Below are positions 17,980 through 26,705 of a DNA stretch of 64,000 bases, piece by piece. How positions within the stretch are numbered: position 1 is the stretch's first letter; each line of letters starts with the position of its first letter. Source of the DNA: Oceanobacillus timonensis (lineage in GTDB: Bacteria; Bacillota; Bacilli; Bacillales; Amphibacillaceae); contig NZ_LT800497.1 of the NCBI RefSeq assembly GCF_900166635.1, positions 4,016,344 through 4,080,343 of the forward strand. Direction: 5' to 3'. The position numbers were made by a program, and so were the translations under genes. A model generated the notes under the pieces. That model did not search any database. It saw nothing but the letters and a program-made list of their open reading frames with translations, and had not been told where the DNA came from.

Positions 17980-17994
17980 AGTAAACGCTTACAA
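17980..17994 (-). promoter_or_regulatory. cre-like / LacI-type operator upstream of the SDR operon
   Basis: On the minus strand TGTAAGCGTTTACT differs from the cre consensus only in the last base. Its core GTAAACGCTTAC is also nearly identical to the LacI-type operators at 23301-23326 and 24694-24705, so either CcpA or the nearby LacI regulator could bind. Confidence 0.5.
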
Positions 17995-18125
17995 AGTTGA
18001 TCTTAATTTAAGTATAAATACTCATTCTATATATTCAATCATTAAAAATAAGCAATCTGTATCGTTAATCAACATATAAAGAAATACTGTTGCATTATCA
18101 GTCTATTAAAAGGGAGGTTGTATTT

Positions 18126-18731
18126 ATGATTACAGACAAAGGAGGAATAGACCGGCGGATTAGAAGAACGAAAAGGAACCTGCAGAGTGCGTTTATTCTG
18201 CTTCTGAATGAGAAGGATTACTACCGTATTACAGTAACAGATATCGTAACACAGGCAGACTATAACCGGGCAACGTTTTATCGGCATTATCAAGATAAAG
18301 AATCATTGGTTCAAGATTTAATTAATATTATCTTAGAGGATTTAATCAAATCTTTCCGTTATCCCTATAAAAATAAAAAATGGCTTTCCGTCGATAGTTT
18401 ATCCTCTTCCAATGTAATTATTTTTTATCATATTCTGGATAATGTTAATTTCTATCGACTATGGAAGGATTCAGAAGGCATTCCTGGATTCCAGACACAA
18501 TTTATCAATACACTTATTCAACTACACAAAAATGATATTTCTAACTATGCAAATCCTGATATGGATATGGATGATGAATTATTTATTACTTATCGGGCCT
18601 ATGGTGTTTGGGGGCTAATTATAAACTGGATAAAAAGTGACTTCCAGATACCAGTGGAAGATATGACAGATCAATTAATTAAAATATTAAATTATCATCC
18701 TTCTTCAAGATATAAGCTAAATCATTTTTAA
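18126..18731 (+). CDS. TetR-family regulator
   Basis: 201 residues from the ATG at 18126, which follows AAAAGGGAGG; a longer frame to 18090 lacks a ribosome site. N-terminal TetR helix-turn-helix (ITVTDIVTQADYNRATFYRHYQDKESLV) and a DhaS-like TetR C-terminal domain with NFYRLWKDS and YGVWGLIINWIKS. It is divergent from the SDR pair and the likely regulator of that operon. Confidence 0.88.
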   Translation: MITDKGGIDRRIRRTKRNLQSAFILLLNEKDYYRITVTDIVTQADYNRATFYRHYQDKESLVQDLINIILEDLIKSFRYPYKNKKWLSVDSLSSSNVIIFYHILDNVNFYRLWKDSEGIPGFQTQFINTLIQLHKNDISNYANPDMDMDDELFITYRAYGVWGLIINWIKSDFQIPVEDMTDQLIKILNYHPSSRYKLNHF

Positions 18732-18776
18732 GTAATCAATTGTACCTCTTTTCCGTTATTTTTAGGTTTTTAATAT

Positions 18777-18809
18777 AAAGAGGCTGACACTTTTGAGGTC
18801 AGCCTCTTT
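18777..18809. terminator. Bidirectional terminator between tetR and hmp
   Basis: 12-bp perfect stem (AAAGAGGCTGAC 18777-18788 with 18798-18809), 9-nt loop, T run on the plus side. It serves converging genes. Confidence 0.88.
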
Positions 18810-18812
18810 ATT

Positions 18813-20033
18813 TTAATTCGCTATCTCATCCATTGGTGCAAATAATTCAAAGTGAATATCATTATCGGCAACATTCATGTTTCTTAAATGGCCGTCCATT
18901 GCACCCATAAAACCTTTTGGTCCACAGAGATAGAAAGATGCATCTACTGTTGGAATTACGGTTTTCAACCAATCAAAGTCGATTCTTCCTTCTTTATCAC
19001 ACGCGTCTGCACCAGTGCTATCCGCATAAACAGTATAATAGGTTACTTGTTTATTCGCCTCAGCAATAGATGCCACTTTATCCTTCATCGCATGGTAAGC
19101 CCGGGATCTTGCTGCATGAATAAAGATCACTTCTCTCTCCGGCTGCTCTTCTATTGCAGTTTCTAGCATACTCATTAATGGGGTTAAGCCGACTCCTCCG
19201 CTAATCAACACTAACGGTTTTTGTTCTGTTTCATTTAATACGAAATCCCCAGACGGTGAAGTGATTGGAAGAATCGCTCCTTCTTCCACTTGGTTATGAA
19301 GGTAATTAGATACAATACCTTCCGGATTATGCTCATCTTCCCGTTTCACACTGATTCGCAAGAAATCCTGTCCCGGCGCAGTGGATAAACTATACTGACG
19401 TAAATGATCATAAGTTTCTCCGTCAATTTGTGCTTTCACTGTGATATATTGTCCGGGTTGATAAGCTGGGAGTTTGCCATTATCTGCAGGTTTTAAATAA
19501 AAGGAAGTAATGACTTCACTTTCAGGGATTTTCTTCACGACTGTAAAATCACGAAATCCAACCCAGTCTCCCGGCGCATTTTGCTTTTCTTCATACATTT
19601 CTTTTTCAACACTGATAAAAACATTAGCAATGACACCGTAAGCTTTTTCCCATGCATTAATAATGTCATCCGTGGCAGCTTCTCCAAGCACATCCTTAAT
19701 CGCAATTAATAAATATTTTCCTACGATAGGATATTGTTCCGGCTTGATATTTAAGCTTGTGTGTTTATGTGCTATTTGTTTTACATGAGGCAAGATATCT
19801 TCTAAATGCTCGATATTTGCTGCGGCTGCATACACCGTATTTGCCAATGCTTTTGGCTGTCCGCCCTTCCGTTGGTTTGTCTGGTTAAAAACATTTTTCA
19901 ATTCTGGATGATTTTCTAACATAATTTTATAAAAGTGACTTGTAATTGCTTCCCCATGCTCCTGCAAAACAGGAACCGTTGCCTTTACCGTTTCAATTGT
20001 TTTTTGATCTAATTCTGTTGTTGTAGCTCCCAT
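18813..20033 (-). CDS. hmp: Flavohemoprotein nitric oxide dioxygenase
   Basis: 406 residues. Globin domain at 1-138 with proximal His in HKHTSL, FAD domain (about 152-260; LRQYSLSTAP) and NAD(P)H domain (KPLVLISGGVGLTPLMSML, FYLCGPKGFMG). It oxidises NO to nitrate with O2 and NAD(P)H. Divergent from nsrR, whose binding-site-like palindrome lies between them, matching NO-dependent derepression. Confidence 0.96.
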   Translation of the reverse strand: MGATTTELDQKTIETVKATVPVLQEHGEAITSHFYKIMLENHPELKNVFNQTNQRKGGQPKALANTVYAAAANIEHLEDILPHVKQIAHKHTSLNIKPEQYPIVGKYLLIAIKDVLGEAATDDIINAWEKAYGVIANVFISVEKEMYEEKQNAPGDWVGFRDFTVVKKIPESEVITSFYLKPADNGKLPAYQPGQYITVKAQIDGETYDHLRQYSLSTAPGQDFLRISVKREDEHNPEGIVSNYLHNQVEEGAILPITSPSGDFVLNETEQKPLVLISGGVGLTPLMSMLETAIEEQPEREVIFIHAARSRAYHAMKDKVASIAEANKQVTYYTVYADSTGADACDKEGRIDFDWLKTVIPTVDASFYLCGPKGFMGAMDGHLRNMNVADNDIHFELFAPMDEIAN

Positions 20034-20076
20034 TATAAAACGCTCCTTTGTTTATAAAAGTCATTTCAATAAATAA

Positions 20077-20099
20077 AAGATGTATTTTGTTTACATGTT
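20077..20099. promoter_or_regulatory. NsrR-type operator
   Basis: AAGATGTA-TTTTGTT-TACATGTT: a 23-bp palindrome with one mismatch between the 8-bp arms, matching the AAGATGYATTT half-sites of B. subtilis NsrR targets. It lies between hmp and nsrR and overlaps the presumed -35 of nsrR (TATAAT -10 at 20115-20120). Confidence 0.75.
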
Positions 20100-20190
20100 T
20101 TATTTTATTCCTGTTATAATGTGAATTCAATGTGTCATAAGCAAATTTATGTTACAATTATGTGAAATAATTAACAAATGGAGCGATACC

Positions 20191-20631
20191 ATGAACTTAA
20201 AAAAATATACAGATTTTTCTTTGCGTGTCTTGATTTTTGCAGGATTAAAGTCAGAGGAAGAGCTTTCGACCATTAAAGAAGTATCGGATGTCTATTCCAT
20301 TTCACCAGAGCATCTGCGAAAAGTTGTCCATGATTTAACGAAAAGAGGATTACTGACATCTGTAAGAGGAAGAAACGGCGGTTTTCGTCTTGCGAAGCCT
20401 GCTTCAGATATTAATATTGGATTATTAATCCGCTCCCTGGAGAGTGATTTTAATCTGTTGGAATGCTTTGATAAAGGGACCAACCATTGTGTGATTTCGC
20501 CGGGCTGTTCTTTGAAGCACGTGTTGAATAAAGCGTTGTTTCAATTTTTTAAAGTGCTGGAAGAATATACGCTGGAGGATTTAATACAGAATGAAGAAGA
20601 ACTGAAGGAATTGATGGGGATGGAACATTGA
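20191..20631 (+). CDS. nsrR: Rrf2-family NO-sensing repressor NsrR
   Basis: 146 residues from ATG 20191 (GGAG at -8; the longer frame has no ribosome site). Winged helix-turn-helix with ISPEHLRKVVHDLTKRGLL and RGRNGGFRLAKP. The [4Fe-4S] ligands are Cys92, Cys100 and Cys106, with Asp8 also conserved, at the same positions as in B. subtilis NsrR. It represses hmp until NO destroys the cluster. Confidence 0.94.
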   Translation: MNLKKYTDFSLRVLIFAGLKSEEELSTIKEVSDVYSISPEHLRKVVHDLTKRGLLTSVRGRNGGFRLAKPASDINIGLLIRSLESDFNLLECFDKGTNHCVISPGCSLKHVLNKALFQFFKVLEEYTLEDLIQNEEELKELMGMEH

Positions 20632-20663
20632 AGGTGGAGGGGAGGATATTCTTGTATTTCACT

Positions 20664-20848
20664 ATCATGTTATGCTGTACACAAACAAGAACATCTTTTA
20701 AAATGCATATTTAAAATAATACGTTACTAAAAATTTCGTTCGGGCAGATAAAAATAAAAGCTCTTCGATGGAACAAGTAATTTTTATCTTAAATTGTTTG
20801 TTAAAATGCAAGAAATCGTGGTTTTTACTCGTGTACAGCATTATGATA
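20664..20848. repeat. Possible MITE-like element with imperfect terminal inverted repeats
   Basis: ATGCTGTACAC at about 20671-20682 and its inverse GTGTACAGCAT at 20831-20841 are perfect over 11 bp; beyond that ATGATA also matches with a 2-nt gap. The interior (about 150 bp) has no ORF and is AT-rich. It abuts the truncated acetyltransferase gene, so insertion may have caused the truncation. Confidence 0.4.
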
Positions 20849-20867
20849 TGTATTTGAAAAAATGCTG

Positions 20868-21083
20868 TCATGCAGCCATAATTTCTCCAGTATCGCGTTT
20901 AGCTATTAGAAAGGAAATATCTCCCTCTCCATCCACGAAATCCTCTTGAAACACTTGTAAAATATCCGCTTTATCTGTTCCGCAGAAACCAATATGATTA
21001 GTCTTTTGATGATTCATATCCGCAAGAAAGTCAGTTAATAATTCAAGATTATTTGCTCGTTCTATTATAACGGTCATCTTCAT
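20868..21083 (-). pseudogene. Truncated GNAT-type acetyltransferase remnant
   Basis: 71 residues resembling the first beta-alpha units of a Bacillus GNAT protein (LELLTDFLADMNHQKTNHIGFCG, then ISFLIAKRDTGEIMAA) that stop before the acetyl-CoA-binding motif. Downstream sequence is the MITE-like repeat, and no continuation is visible in any frame. Family assignment is by pattern only. Confidence 0.5.
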
Positions 21084-21167
21084 ACACCTTCTTTTATAAA
21101 GCTAGACAATGCATTCCAGAAAATTTTTGCAGAATGGCAATAGCCTCCAAAATAAGTTCGTTCCTGC

Positions 21168-22190
21168 TTAATTATTATATTCTAACCAATCCCTCGCAAT
21201 TCTTGTTGTATCTCTTGAAATAAAATCCATTTCAAAAACGACCTCTTTTTTGCGGATTTGTTTACCCTTTAACATATTCGTTAATATAGATGAGGCTCTC
21301 TTCCCTATTCCAATCAAATCAACTTGTACAGTCGATAAAGCAGGAGTAATATAACTTGCTAATGGAACATCGTTTAATCCAACCACAGATAAATCCTCAG
21401 GTATCTTTAAGCCAACTTTTTCCGCAGCTTTGATTAATCCAATTGCTAAATAATCAGATGAACAAACAAATCCTGTTATCCCTGCGTTCTCAATTAAAAA
21501 ATTCTCCAAATCCTGATTTCCAGCTTGTATTTCGAATTCACCCACTTCAAATATATTATTTTTATTGTATTCCATATTTAAAGACTCTATTGCTTGTTTA
21601 TACCCTCTTAAACATTTCACACTATGCATAGAATCTATAGGGCCATTTATAAAGCCAATATTTTTGTGTCCTAATTTATAAAGTTCTTCTACTGCTTTTT
21701 TGGTACCTAACTCATCATTTGGCCGTACACAAGGAAATGGTGAATCTTCTAAATAACTGCCAATGACTACAATCGGCAGTCCGATACTTTCTAACCATTC
21801 AAGTTTCAACTCTTTATATCTCGGAGCAAATAATATTACACCATCCACTGATTGAGTTTCCAGCAATCTTTTTTGCTGCAGAGAAGTAAACGACATCACC
21901 ATATTATAATCTGTTTTATCTAACCCTTTTGCAATACCTTCTAATACGGTAGAAAAAAATGGATTATTTAAAGTAAATGTACCTCTTGGTATTACTATAG
22001 CTATATTTCCGGTCGATTTCATAACTAATCCACGAGCACCCATATTAGGGCGGTAATCTAATTCATTCATGACTTCGCGTATTTTTTCTTCAGTTTCCTT
22101 ACCCACTCCTGGTTTTCCACTTATGACTCGTGAAACAGAAGCAATTGAAACGCCTGCCTTTAACGCAACATCCTTCATACTGACAGTCAC
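21168..22190 (-). CDS. LacI-family transcriptional regulator
   Basis: About 340 residues. I prefer the GTG at 22190, 6 nt after GGGGGAG, over the ATG at 22205, which has no ribosome site. N-terminal LacI helix-turn-helix (MKDVALKAGVSIASVSRVIS, hinge YRPNMGARGL) and a periplasmic-binding-protein-like effector domain (GVILFAPR, SVVGLNDVPLA). It follows the lyase and transporter genes on the same strand; GTAAACGTTTAC palindromes before both are its likely operators. The effector is probably a sugar acid or related metabolite. Confidence 0.92.
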   Translation of the reverse strand: MTVSMKDVALKAGVSIASVSRVISGKPGVGKETEEKIREVMNELDYRPNMGARGLVMKSTGNIAIVIPRGTFTLNNPFFSTVLEGIAKGLDKTDYNMVMSFTSLQQKRLLETQSVDGVILFAPRYKELKLEWLESIGLPIVVIGSYLEDSPFPCVRPNDELGTKKAVEELYKLGHKNIGFINGPIDSMHSVKCLRGYKQAIESLNMEYNKNNIFEVGEFEIQAGNQDLENFLIENAGITGFVCSSDYLAIGLIKAAEKVGLKIPEDLSVVGLNDVPLASYITPALSTVQVDLIGIGKRASSILTNMLKGKQIRKKEVVFEMDFISRDTTRIARDWLEYNN

Positions 22191-22270
22191 TATTTTCTCC
22201 CCCATTTAATGATTGTTGCTTTTATTATAAAACATTCTTCCATCATTTCATAGAATAGAGGAATATATGT

Positions 22271-22311
22271 AAAAGCTAATAGGTTCTTATTTCAGAAACA
22301 TATTAGCTTTT
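22271..22311. terminator. Terminator between the lyase and lacI genes
   Basis: 11-bp perfect stem (AAAAGCTAATA 22271-22281 with 22301-22311), 19-nt loop and T-rich flanks on both strands. Confidence 0.75.
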
Positions 22312-22343
22312 TATTTGTAATAATTACTTTTCATTAATAACAC

Positions 22344-23282
22344 TTATACTTCTACAGACAGCCCCACTTTTTTGAGACCTTCAGATATTTCTTGTCTTTC
22401 TTCCTCGGTTAATGGCAAAACTGGACGACGAGCTAGAGAGCTGCTAATTAACCCACGTTGATACATTGCTTCTTTCATTCTTAAATGTGACGTCGATGAA
22501 GGTTCATCCATCTTATAAATTGCTTGTTTTAATTCATAAATACGATCATAAACTTTATTAGCTTCTGCTAGATTTTGGTTGTTAACTTGCTTAACGAGTT
22601 CTGCAATCAAATCTGGAACAAAGCAGCCAAATCCTACCAATGCACCGTCAATACCTTGGACAAGCGTTGGCAACAGATATTCATCGTGACATGTTAACAG
22701 GGATACATCTGGTGCATGCTCCTTAAGTGCTCTTACATCTACTTCATATTGGGCCATATCGCGTTGACCTATTTTAAAGGACACCACATTAGGTATTTCC
22801 GACATTTCTAATAATTGATCCGTCGTATATGATGGTTTAGTCCAGGTAGGATATTGATGGACTACAATTCCAATATTGACCGATTCAGCTACATCCTTAA
22901 AAAATTCAACTGGGGAATCCGGCTGCATTCCAAAGCGTAACCATGAATGTGGAGGCATTAATAATATCCCTTCCCCGCCAGCTTGCTCAACTGCTTGACT
23001 ATGTTGAATAGCTTCCATCGTTCCTTCTGCAGAAACCCCAGAAATGACAGGGATACGTCCTTGTAATTCATCCGCTGCTATTCTTACCGCGTCTGCACGT
23101 TCTTCCGGAAATAAAGTCATGATTTCTCCTGTATGTCCATTAACTACTATTCCACTTACCCCTTCATGACTTGCCACCCATCTAACTAATTTACGAAATT
23201 CTGGTTCGTCAATTGAATAATCATCCTTAAAGGGAATTAACACTGCAGGAAATACTCCGCTCCATTTTTCTTTATTTTTCAT
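22344..23282 (-). CDS. DHDPS/NanA-family lyase
   Basis: TIM-barrel class I aldolase/dehydratase of 312 residues: GHTGEIMTLFPEER substrate loop, active-site Tyr in VHQYPTW, Schiff-base Lys in VVSFKIGQRD. In catabolic operons with LacI regulators this family usually cleaves or dehydrates 2-keto-3-deoxy sugar acids or related 2-oxo acids, not lysine biosynthesis intermediates. RBS AGGAGGA precedes ATG. A perfect 26-bp operator lies 19 bp upstream. Confidence 0.87.
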   Translation of the reverse strand: MKNKEKWSGVFPAVLIPFKDDYSIDEPEFRKLVRWVASHEGVSGIVVNGHTGEIMTLFPEERADAVRIAADELQGRIPVISGVSAEGTMEAIQHSQAVEQAGGEGILLMPPHSWLRFGMQPDSPVEFFKDVAESVNIGIVVHQYPTWTKPSYTTDQLLEMSEIPNVVSFKIGQRDMAQYEVDVRALKEHAPDVSLLTCHDEYLLPTLVQGIDGALVGFGCFVPDLIAELVKQVNNQNLAEANKVYDRIYELKQAIYKMDEPSSTSHLRMKEAMYQRGLISSSLARRPVLPLTEEERQEISEGLKKVGLSVEV

Positions 23283-23300
23283 TATAATCTCCTCCTAGAT

Positions 23301-23326
23301 TTATTACGTAAACGTTTACGTAATAA
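23301..23326 (-). promoter_or_regulatory. Perfect 26-bp LacI-type operator
   Basis: Perfect palindrome centred on GTAAACGTTTAC (23308-23319) with extended TTATTAC arms. It is located between the transporter and lyase genes, so the lyase may have its own regulated promoter. Confidence 0.8.
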
Positions 23327-23389
23327 TAATAAAACGGTTTCATTATATTGTCAATGAAAATTGCTAATTTTTCGTTAACGATTTATTTA

Positions 23390-24667
23390 TTAACTGAACA
23401 TTTTTTGGATTATATCTACAACAACAAACGCAATCAATACTAACGAAAATAAGTAACTTATTGTCATGCAGACTTGCAATAATTTCGGTTTTTTTAAGCC
23501 TTTATTTACTTCTTTATTATACAAAAGCAAGCACATAAAAAGACCTCCAAACGGTGCTGCAACAGCCGTCGCTATATTAGCCAAATAAATCAGCTGTATG
23601 GGGGATCCCCCATAGCTAAAACTCACAATAGCAGAAATAATTAAAACAACAAGAGATCCCCAACGAACACTTTTTTCTTCCAAACCTGCAGGCTTATTAA
23701 AGCCTGCATTTAACAACACAATAGAACGATGGGTATTTCCTAGAAGTGATGAAAACGCACACGCAACTAAGGCAAGGCCCATAACAATACTAGCAGCTCT
23801 ACCCATAAAAGGGACTAACATATCTGCAAGCTGTGCTGGAGAGTTGATTACTACTTGATTAGGAAATAATACAATAGCTCCAACAAGAACTATTGCGCCG
23901 CTCACTAATATTACTCCTACTATATGCGCAATAGAATCCGCCAACATACCACCATTAAATAGATCATCTTTTTTCCACTTCTTCTCCTTACTTAAATAAG
24001 TTCCGTATAATGCAGTTGTAATAGAAGCATTTGTGCTAATAAACCCTAATACTAAAGCTAAACTTCCCACCGGAAAAGTCCAATGACTTAGACCATACGC
24101 TAATTCATCTAAATCCGGTCCTCCAGTTTGGAATATCGTAGCATAAAACGCCAATATTAGCCCAATCACGCACAACATTGATATCTTTTCCACTTTTGAA
24201 TATACACCTTTGGAAAAATAACAGTATACTAAAAATGCCAGCATAATCATCGCCCCTAATTTCCAATCAATACCGAATAGCAGATTCATGCCTGCACCCG
24301 TACCCGAAATATTTCCTATAGTAAAAAAAACGCACGATAGAAAAGTTGTTATCCCTACAATTTGGGCAGCCCAGGGACCAAAATAATGCCTAATCGCATG
24401 CAAAGCTGGCATACCAGTCAAAAGAGATACTCTATATGTTGTTAACAAGAAAGATATACCCATAAAAGCAATTGGTATCATAATCCAAAGTAAGGAATAT
24501 CCATACATTGCTCCCACCATAGATGCGGTCGTGATTGCTCCGGGCCCCATAACAATCCCCGCCAATATTATTCCCGGACCGATTCTCTTCATCAAATCTT
24601 TGAAGGGAAGACGCTTAATATTAGATTCACGGACAGGTTCTTGTTCAATTAGGTTCTCCTGGTTCAT
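23390..24667 (-). CDS. Nramp-family-like transporter lacking the canonical metal motifs
   Basis: 425 residues from the ATG at 24667 (TGGAGG at -9); about 11 transmembrane helices of the LeuT/Nramp type (IGPGIILAGIVMGPGAITTASMVGA). Nramp metal transporters carry DPGN in TM1 and an A/C-M-P-H motif in TM6. Here TM1 reads GPGA and the TM6 region (GFISTNASITTALYG) has no MPH, so manganese or iron transport is unlikely. Co-regulation with a lyase suggests uptake of an organic acid or related solute. That is inference. Confidence 0.8.
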   Translation of the reverse strand: MNQENLIEQEPVRESNIKRLPFKDLMKRIGPGIILAGIVMGPGAITTASMVGAMYGYSLLWIMIPIAFMGISFLLTTYRVSLLTGMPALHAIRHYFGPWAAQIVGITTFLSCVFFTIGNISGTGAGMNLLFGIDWKLGAMIMLAFLVYCYFSKGVYSKVEKISMLCVIGLILAFYATIFQTGGPDLDELAYGLSHWTFPVGSLALVLGFISTNASITTALYGTYLSKEKKWKKDDLFNGGMLADSIAHIVGVILVSGAIVLVGAIVLFPNQVVINSPAQLADMLVPFMGRAASIVMGLALVACAFSSLLGNTHRSIVLLNAGFNKPAGLEEKSVRWGSLVVLIISAIVSFSYGGSPIQLIYLANIATAVAAPFGGLFMCLLLYNKEVNKGLKKPKLLQVCMTISYLFSLVLIAFVVVDIIQKMFS

Positions 24668-24693
24668 AGTCAACCTCCAGTTCCGTTTTTTTG

Positions 24694-24743
24694 GTAAACG
24701 TTTACGTAAAATTAAAATACCACGTAAGCGCATACAAAGTCAA
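24694..24743 (-). promoter_or_regulatory. Promoter and LacI-type operators of the transporter gene
   Basis: Operator GTAAACGTTTAC (24694-24705, perfect) lies just after a plausible promoter read on the minus strand: TTGACT (24738-24743), 18 bp, TATTTT. A second, imperfect copy (GTATGCGCTTAC, 24724-24735) sits between -35 and -10. Confidence 0.65.
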
Positions 24744-25122
24744 TATATTTTATAATATATATTCCGAACTTTCTTTATTCAATTATTTCCATCTCTTCTA
24801 CATCGTATCTAAAAATATTTTTTCTACATGAACATAATTACCTCGAATAACCAGCACCAACAAAGATGCAGATAAGAAAATAACAATAGAGCTTACACTC
24901 AACTATAAAAGTTTCGCTTCTTCTTTTATTGATACTTCTTCTAACCTCTAATACTTTTATTTCCATTTAAACATCACACAGATATTTATTTCAGATAATG
25001 ACTGTTAATTAAATTCGAAAAAATACGTATATACTTTGGTATTGATTAATGCAAACGCTTTTACAACGAACTACAAAAGCTCTACAATTTTATAAAAGAC
25101 AAATCTATAAAGGAGAGATTTT
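24744..25122. other. Intergenic stretch without genes
   Basis: About 380 bp, AT-rich, no supported ORF. A weak cre-like sequence (TGCAAACGCTTTTACA, about 25049-25064) is the only motif; it lies about 60 bp upstream of the nucleotidyltransferase pseudogene. Confidence 0.4.
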
Positions 25123-26292
25123 TTGCAGCATCATCCATGGAACACTCTATCTGTTGATGAAATAAATCATTTAATGAATAACACCCCCATTTCTTGGTGG
25201 ATTGCTGCGGGCTAGGCACTCGATTTGCATTATGGAAAACAAACAAGAAAACATGAAGACATGGATATTCTTATTAAACGCAAAGATCTGCCTGCACTAA
25301 AACAGCATCTAAGTGAAAGTTTTGAATTATTCCTTGCTGATAAAGGCATATTGACAAAGCTGTCAGATTTCAATACACAAAACAGCATATCAGGCAGTCT
25401 TTGGGTAAGAAAAAAGCAAAACACAAGCTGGTTATTTGAAGTCATGCTAACAGATACAGAAAATAATGAATGGATTTATAAAAGAGATAATCAGATTAGA
25501 CGGCATATCAACGAGATTGGCGGAATAACTGATGATGGTGTCCCTTATATAAAACCAGAGATACAATTATTATATAAGGGTGGCAGTTCTGTTATCAGAG
25601 AGAAAGATTATAGGGATTTAGAGCGGTTGCTTCCCGTTCTGAAAAAGAGTGAAATAAAGTGGTTGTATCATTCATTACGTCAGCAATTTAATTGGAAACA
25701 TCCATGGCTGGAAATCATTGATGATAAAACAAAAAGCCTCCCTACCCATACCTTAATTATCGGTGGAACAGGAATGTTATCTGCTGCATCTTTATGGCTT
25801 GCCGCTAATTCAAACAAAGTCTCCATTCTCGCACGCAACCAGACTAAGATGGAGAGAGTGCTTAACAAAGCTAACGCAGGTTCTTTTATTACTCCGTTGC
25901 TAGTTAACTACAAAGATAGTACTGTGCTGAAAGAAAAGATTCAAGCAGCCATCATCCAGAACGGCCCTATCGATTTGATTATTGCATGGGTTCATTCAGA
26001 TGCGAACCATGCGTTAGATATTATCTGTCATGAAGTTGCACAGGAAAGTCCATCTTGGAAACTCTATCACGTATTAGGAAGCAGCTCTAACTTAAATCAA
26101 ATGAAGGATGCTACCGTAAAGAAATATCCAGGCTGCCAGTACAGACAAATTCAGCTTGGATTTATTTTAGACAAAGAGAGCTCTAGGTGGTTAACACATC
26201 AAGAAATCAGCGATGGAGTGATTGATGCTGTTACGTATGATCGGGAAGTAAAAATTATTGGGACTGTAGAGCCTTGGGAGAAGCGGCCTTAG
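25123..26292 (+). pseudogene. Nucleotidyltransferase-SDR fusion with in-frame amber stop
   Basis: The frame starts at TTG 25123 after AAAGGAGAG and reads SWWIAAG-TAG-ALDLHYGKQTRKHEDMDI. In aminoglycoside-2''-nucleotidyltransferase-like proteins this is the active-site segment (GGWALDLF.G..TR.H.D.DI), so TAG (25213-25215) replaces the conserved Trp (TGG to TAG). Beyond it the frame stays open for 359 codons: nucleotidyltransferase domain to about residue 195, then a Rossmann domain (LIIGGTGMLSAASLWLA, ILARN) of a short dehydrogenase-like family. Either a recent nonsense mutation or a sequencing error. The joined architecture is unusual. Confidence 0.78.
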
Positions 26293-26705
26293 CTTTTTTA
26301 AGCCCTGCATTGTTTGTTTATCATAATAATCATTCTTATCATTGATTATATAAGTACACTTTCCATCTTAAAAATGAAACAATCCCTATATATGTAAAAT
26401 TATACTCGAAGGCTCAAGGTCTGCCAGATAGTAAAAAAGAGAAGGTATTCTATCATAAAATGTACGCTTTGCACGGCATCATACATTTACAGAAGAGACC
26501 TTCTCACGGAAATCATTACATTAAAATTATACGAAATAATAAAGGAAACAATCCATTTAGATTTCGGCAATTCGTTATAAAATCATTATGCCATTTAAAG
26601 CCTTTATCTAAAAAGATGATCTACACCACTAAAGAATTTACATTTGGTATATCTTGGATTAATAACTCTCGTAACAAGTGCTGTGCTCATTTAATCATCT
26701 CTCCA
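26293..26705. other. 413-bp stretch with no supported gene
   Basis: It contains an ORF-sized frame on the plus strand (26460-26768) with no ribosome site or recognisable domain, which I reject. An 8-bp inverted repeat (GAGAAGGT 26439-26446 with 26498-26505) is the only structure. Confidence 0.4.

Noticed and set aside
23390..24667. Calling the transporter MntH
   Set aside because: The DPGN and MPH metal motifs are missing.
25213..25215. TAG in the nucleotidyltransferase frame read as recoding (for example pyrrolysine)
   Set aside because: The position is a conserved Trp in the family and no recoding element or machinery is seen; nonsense mutation or read error is simpler.
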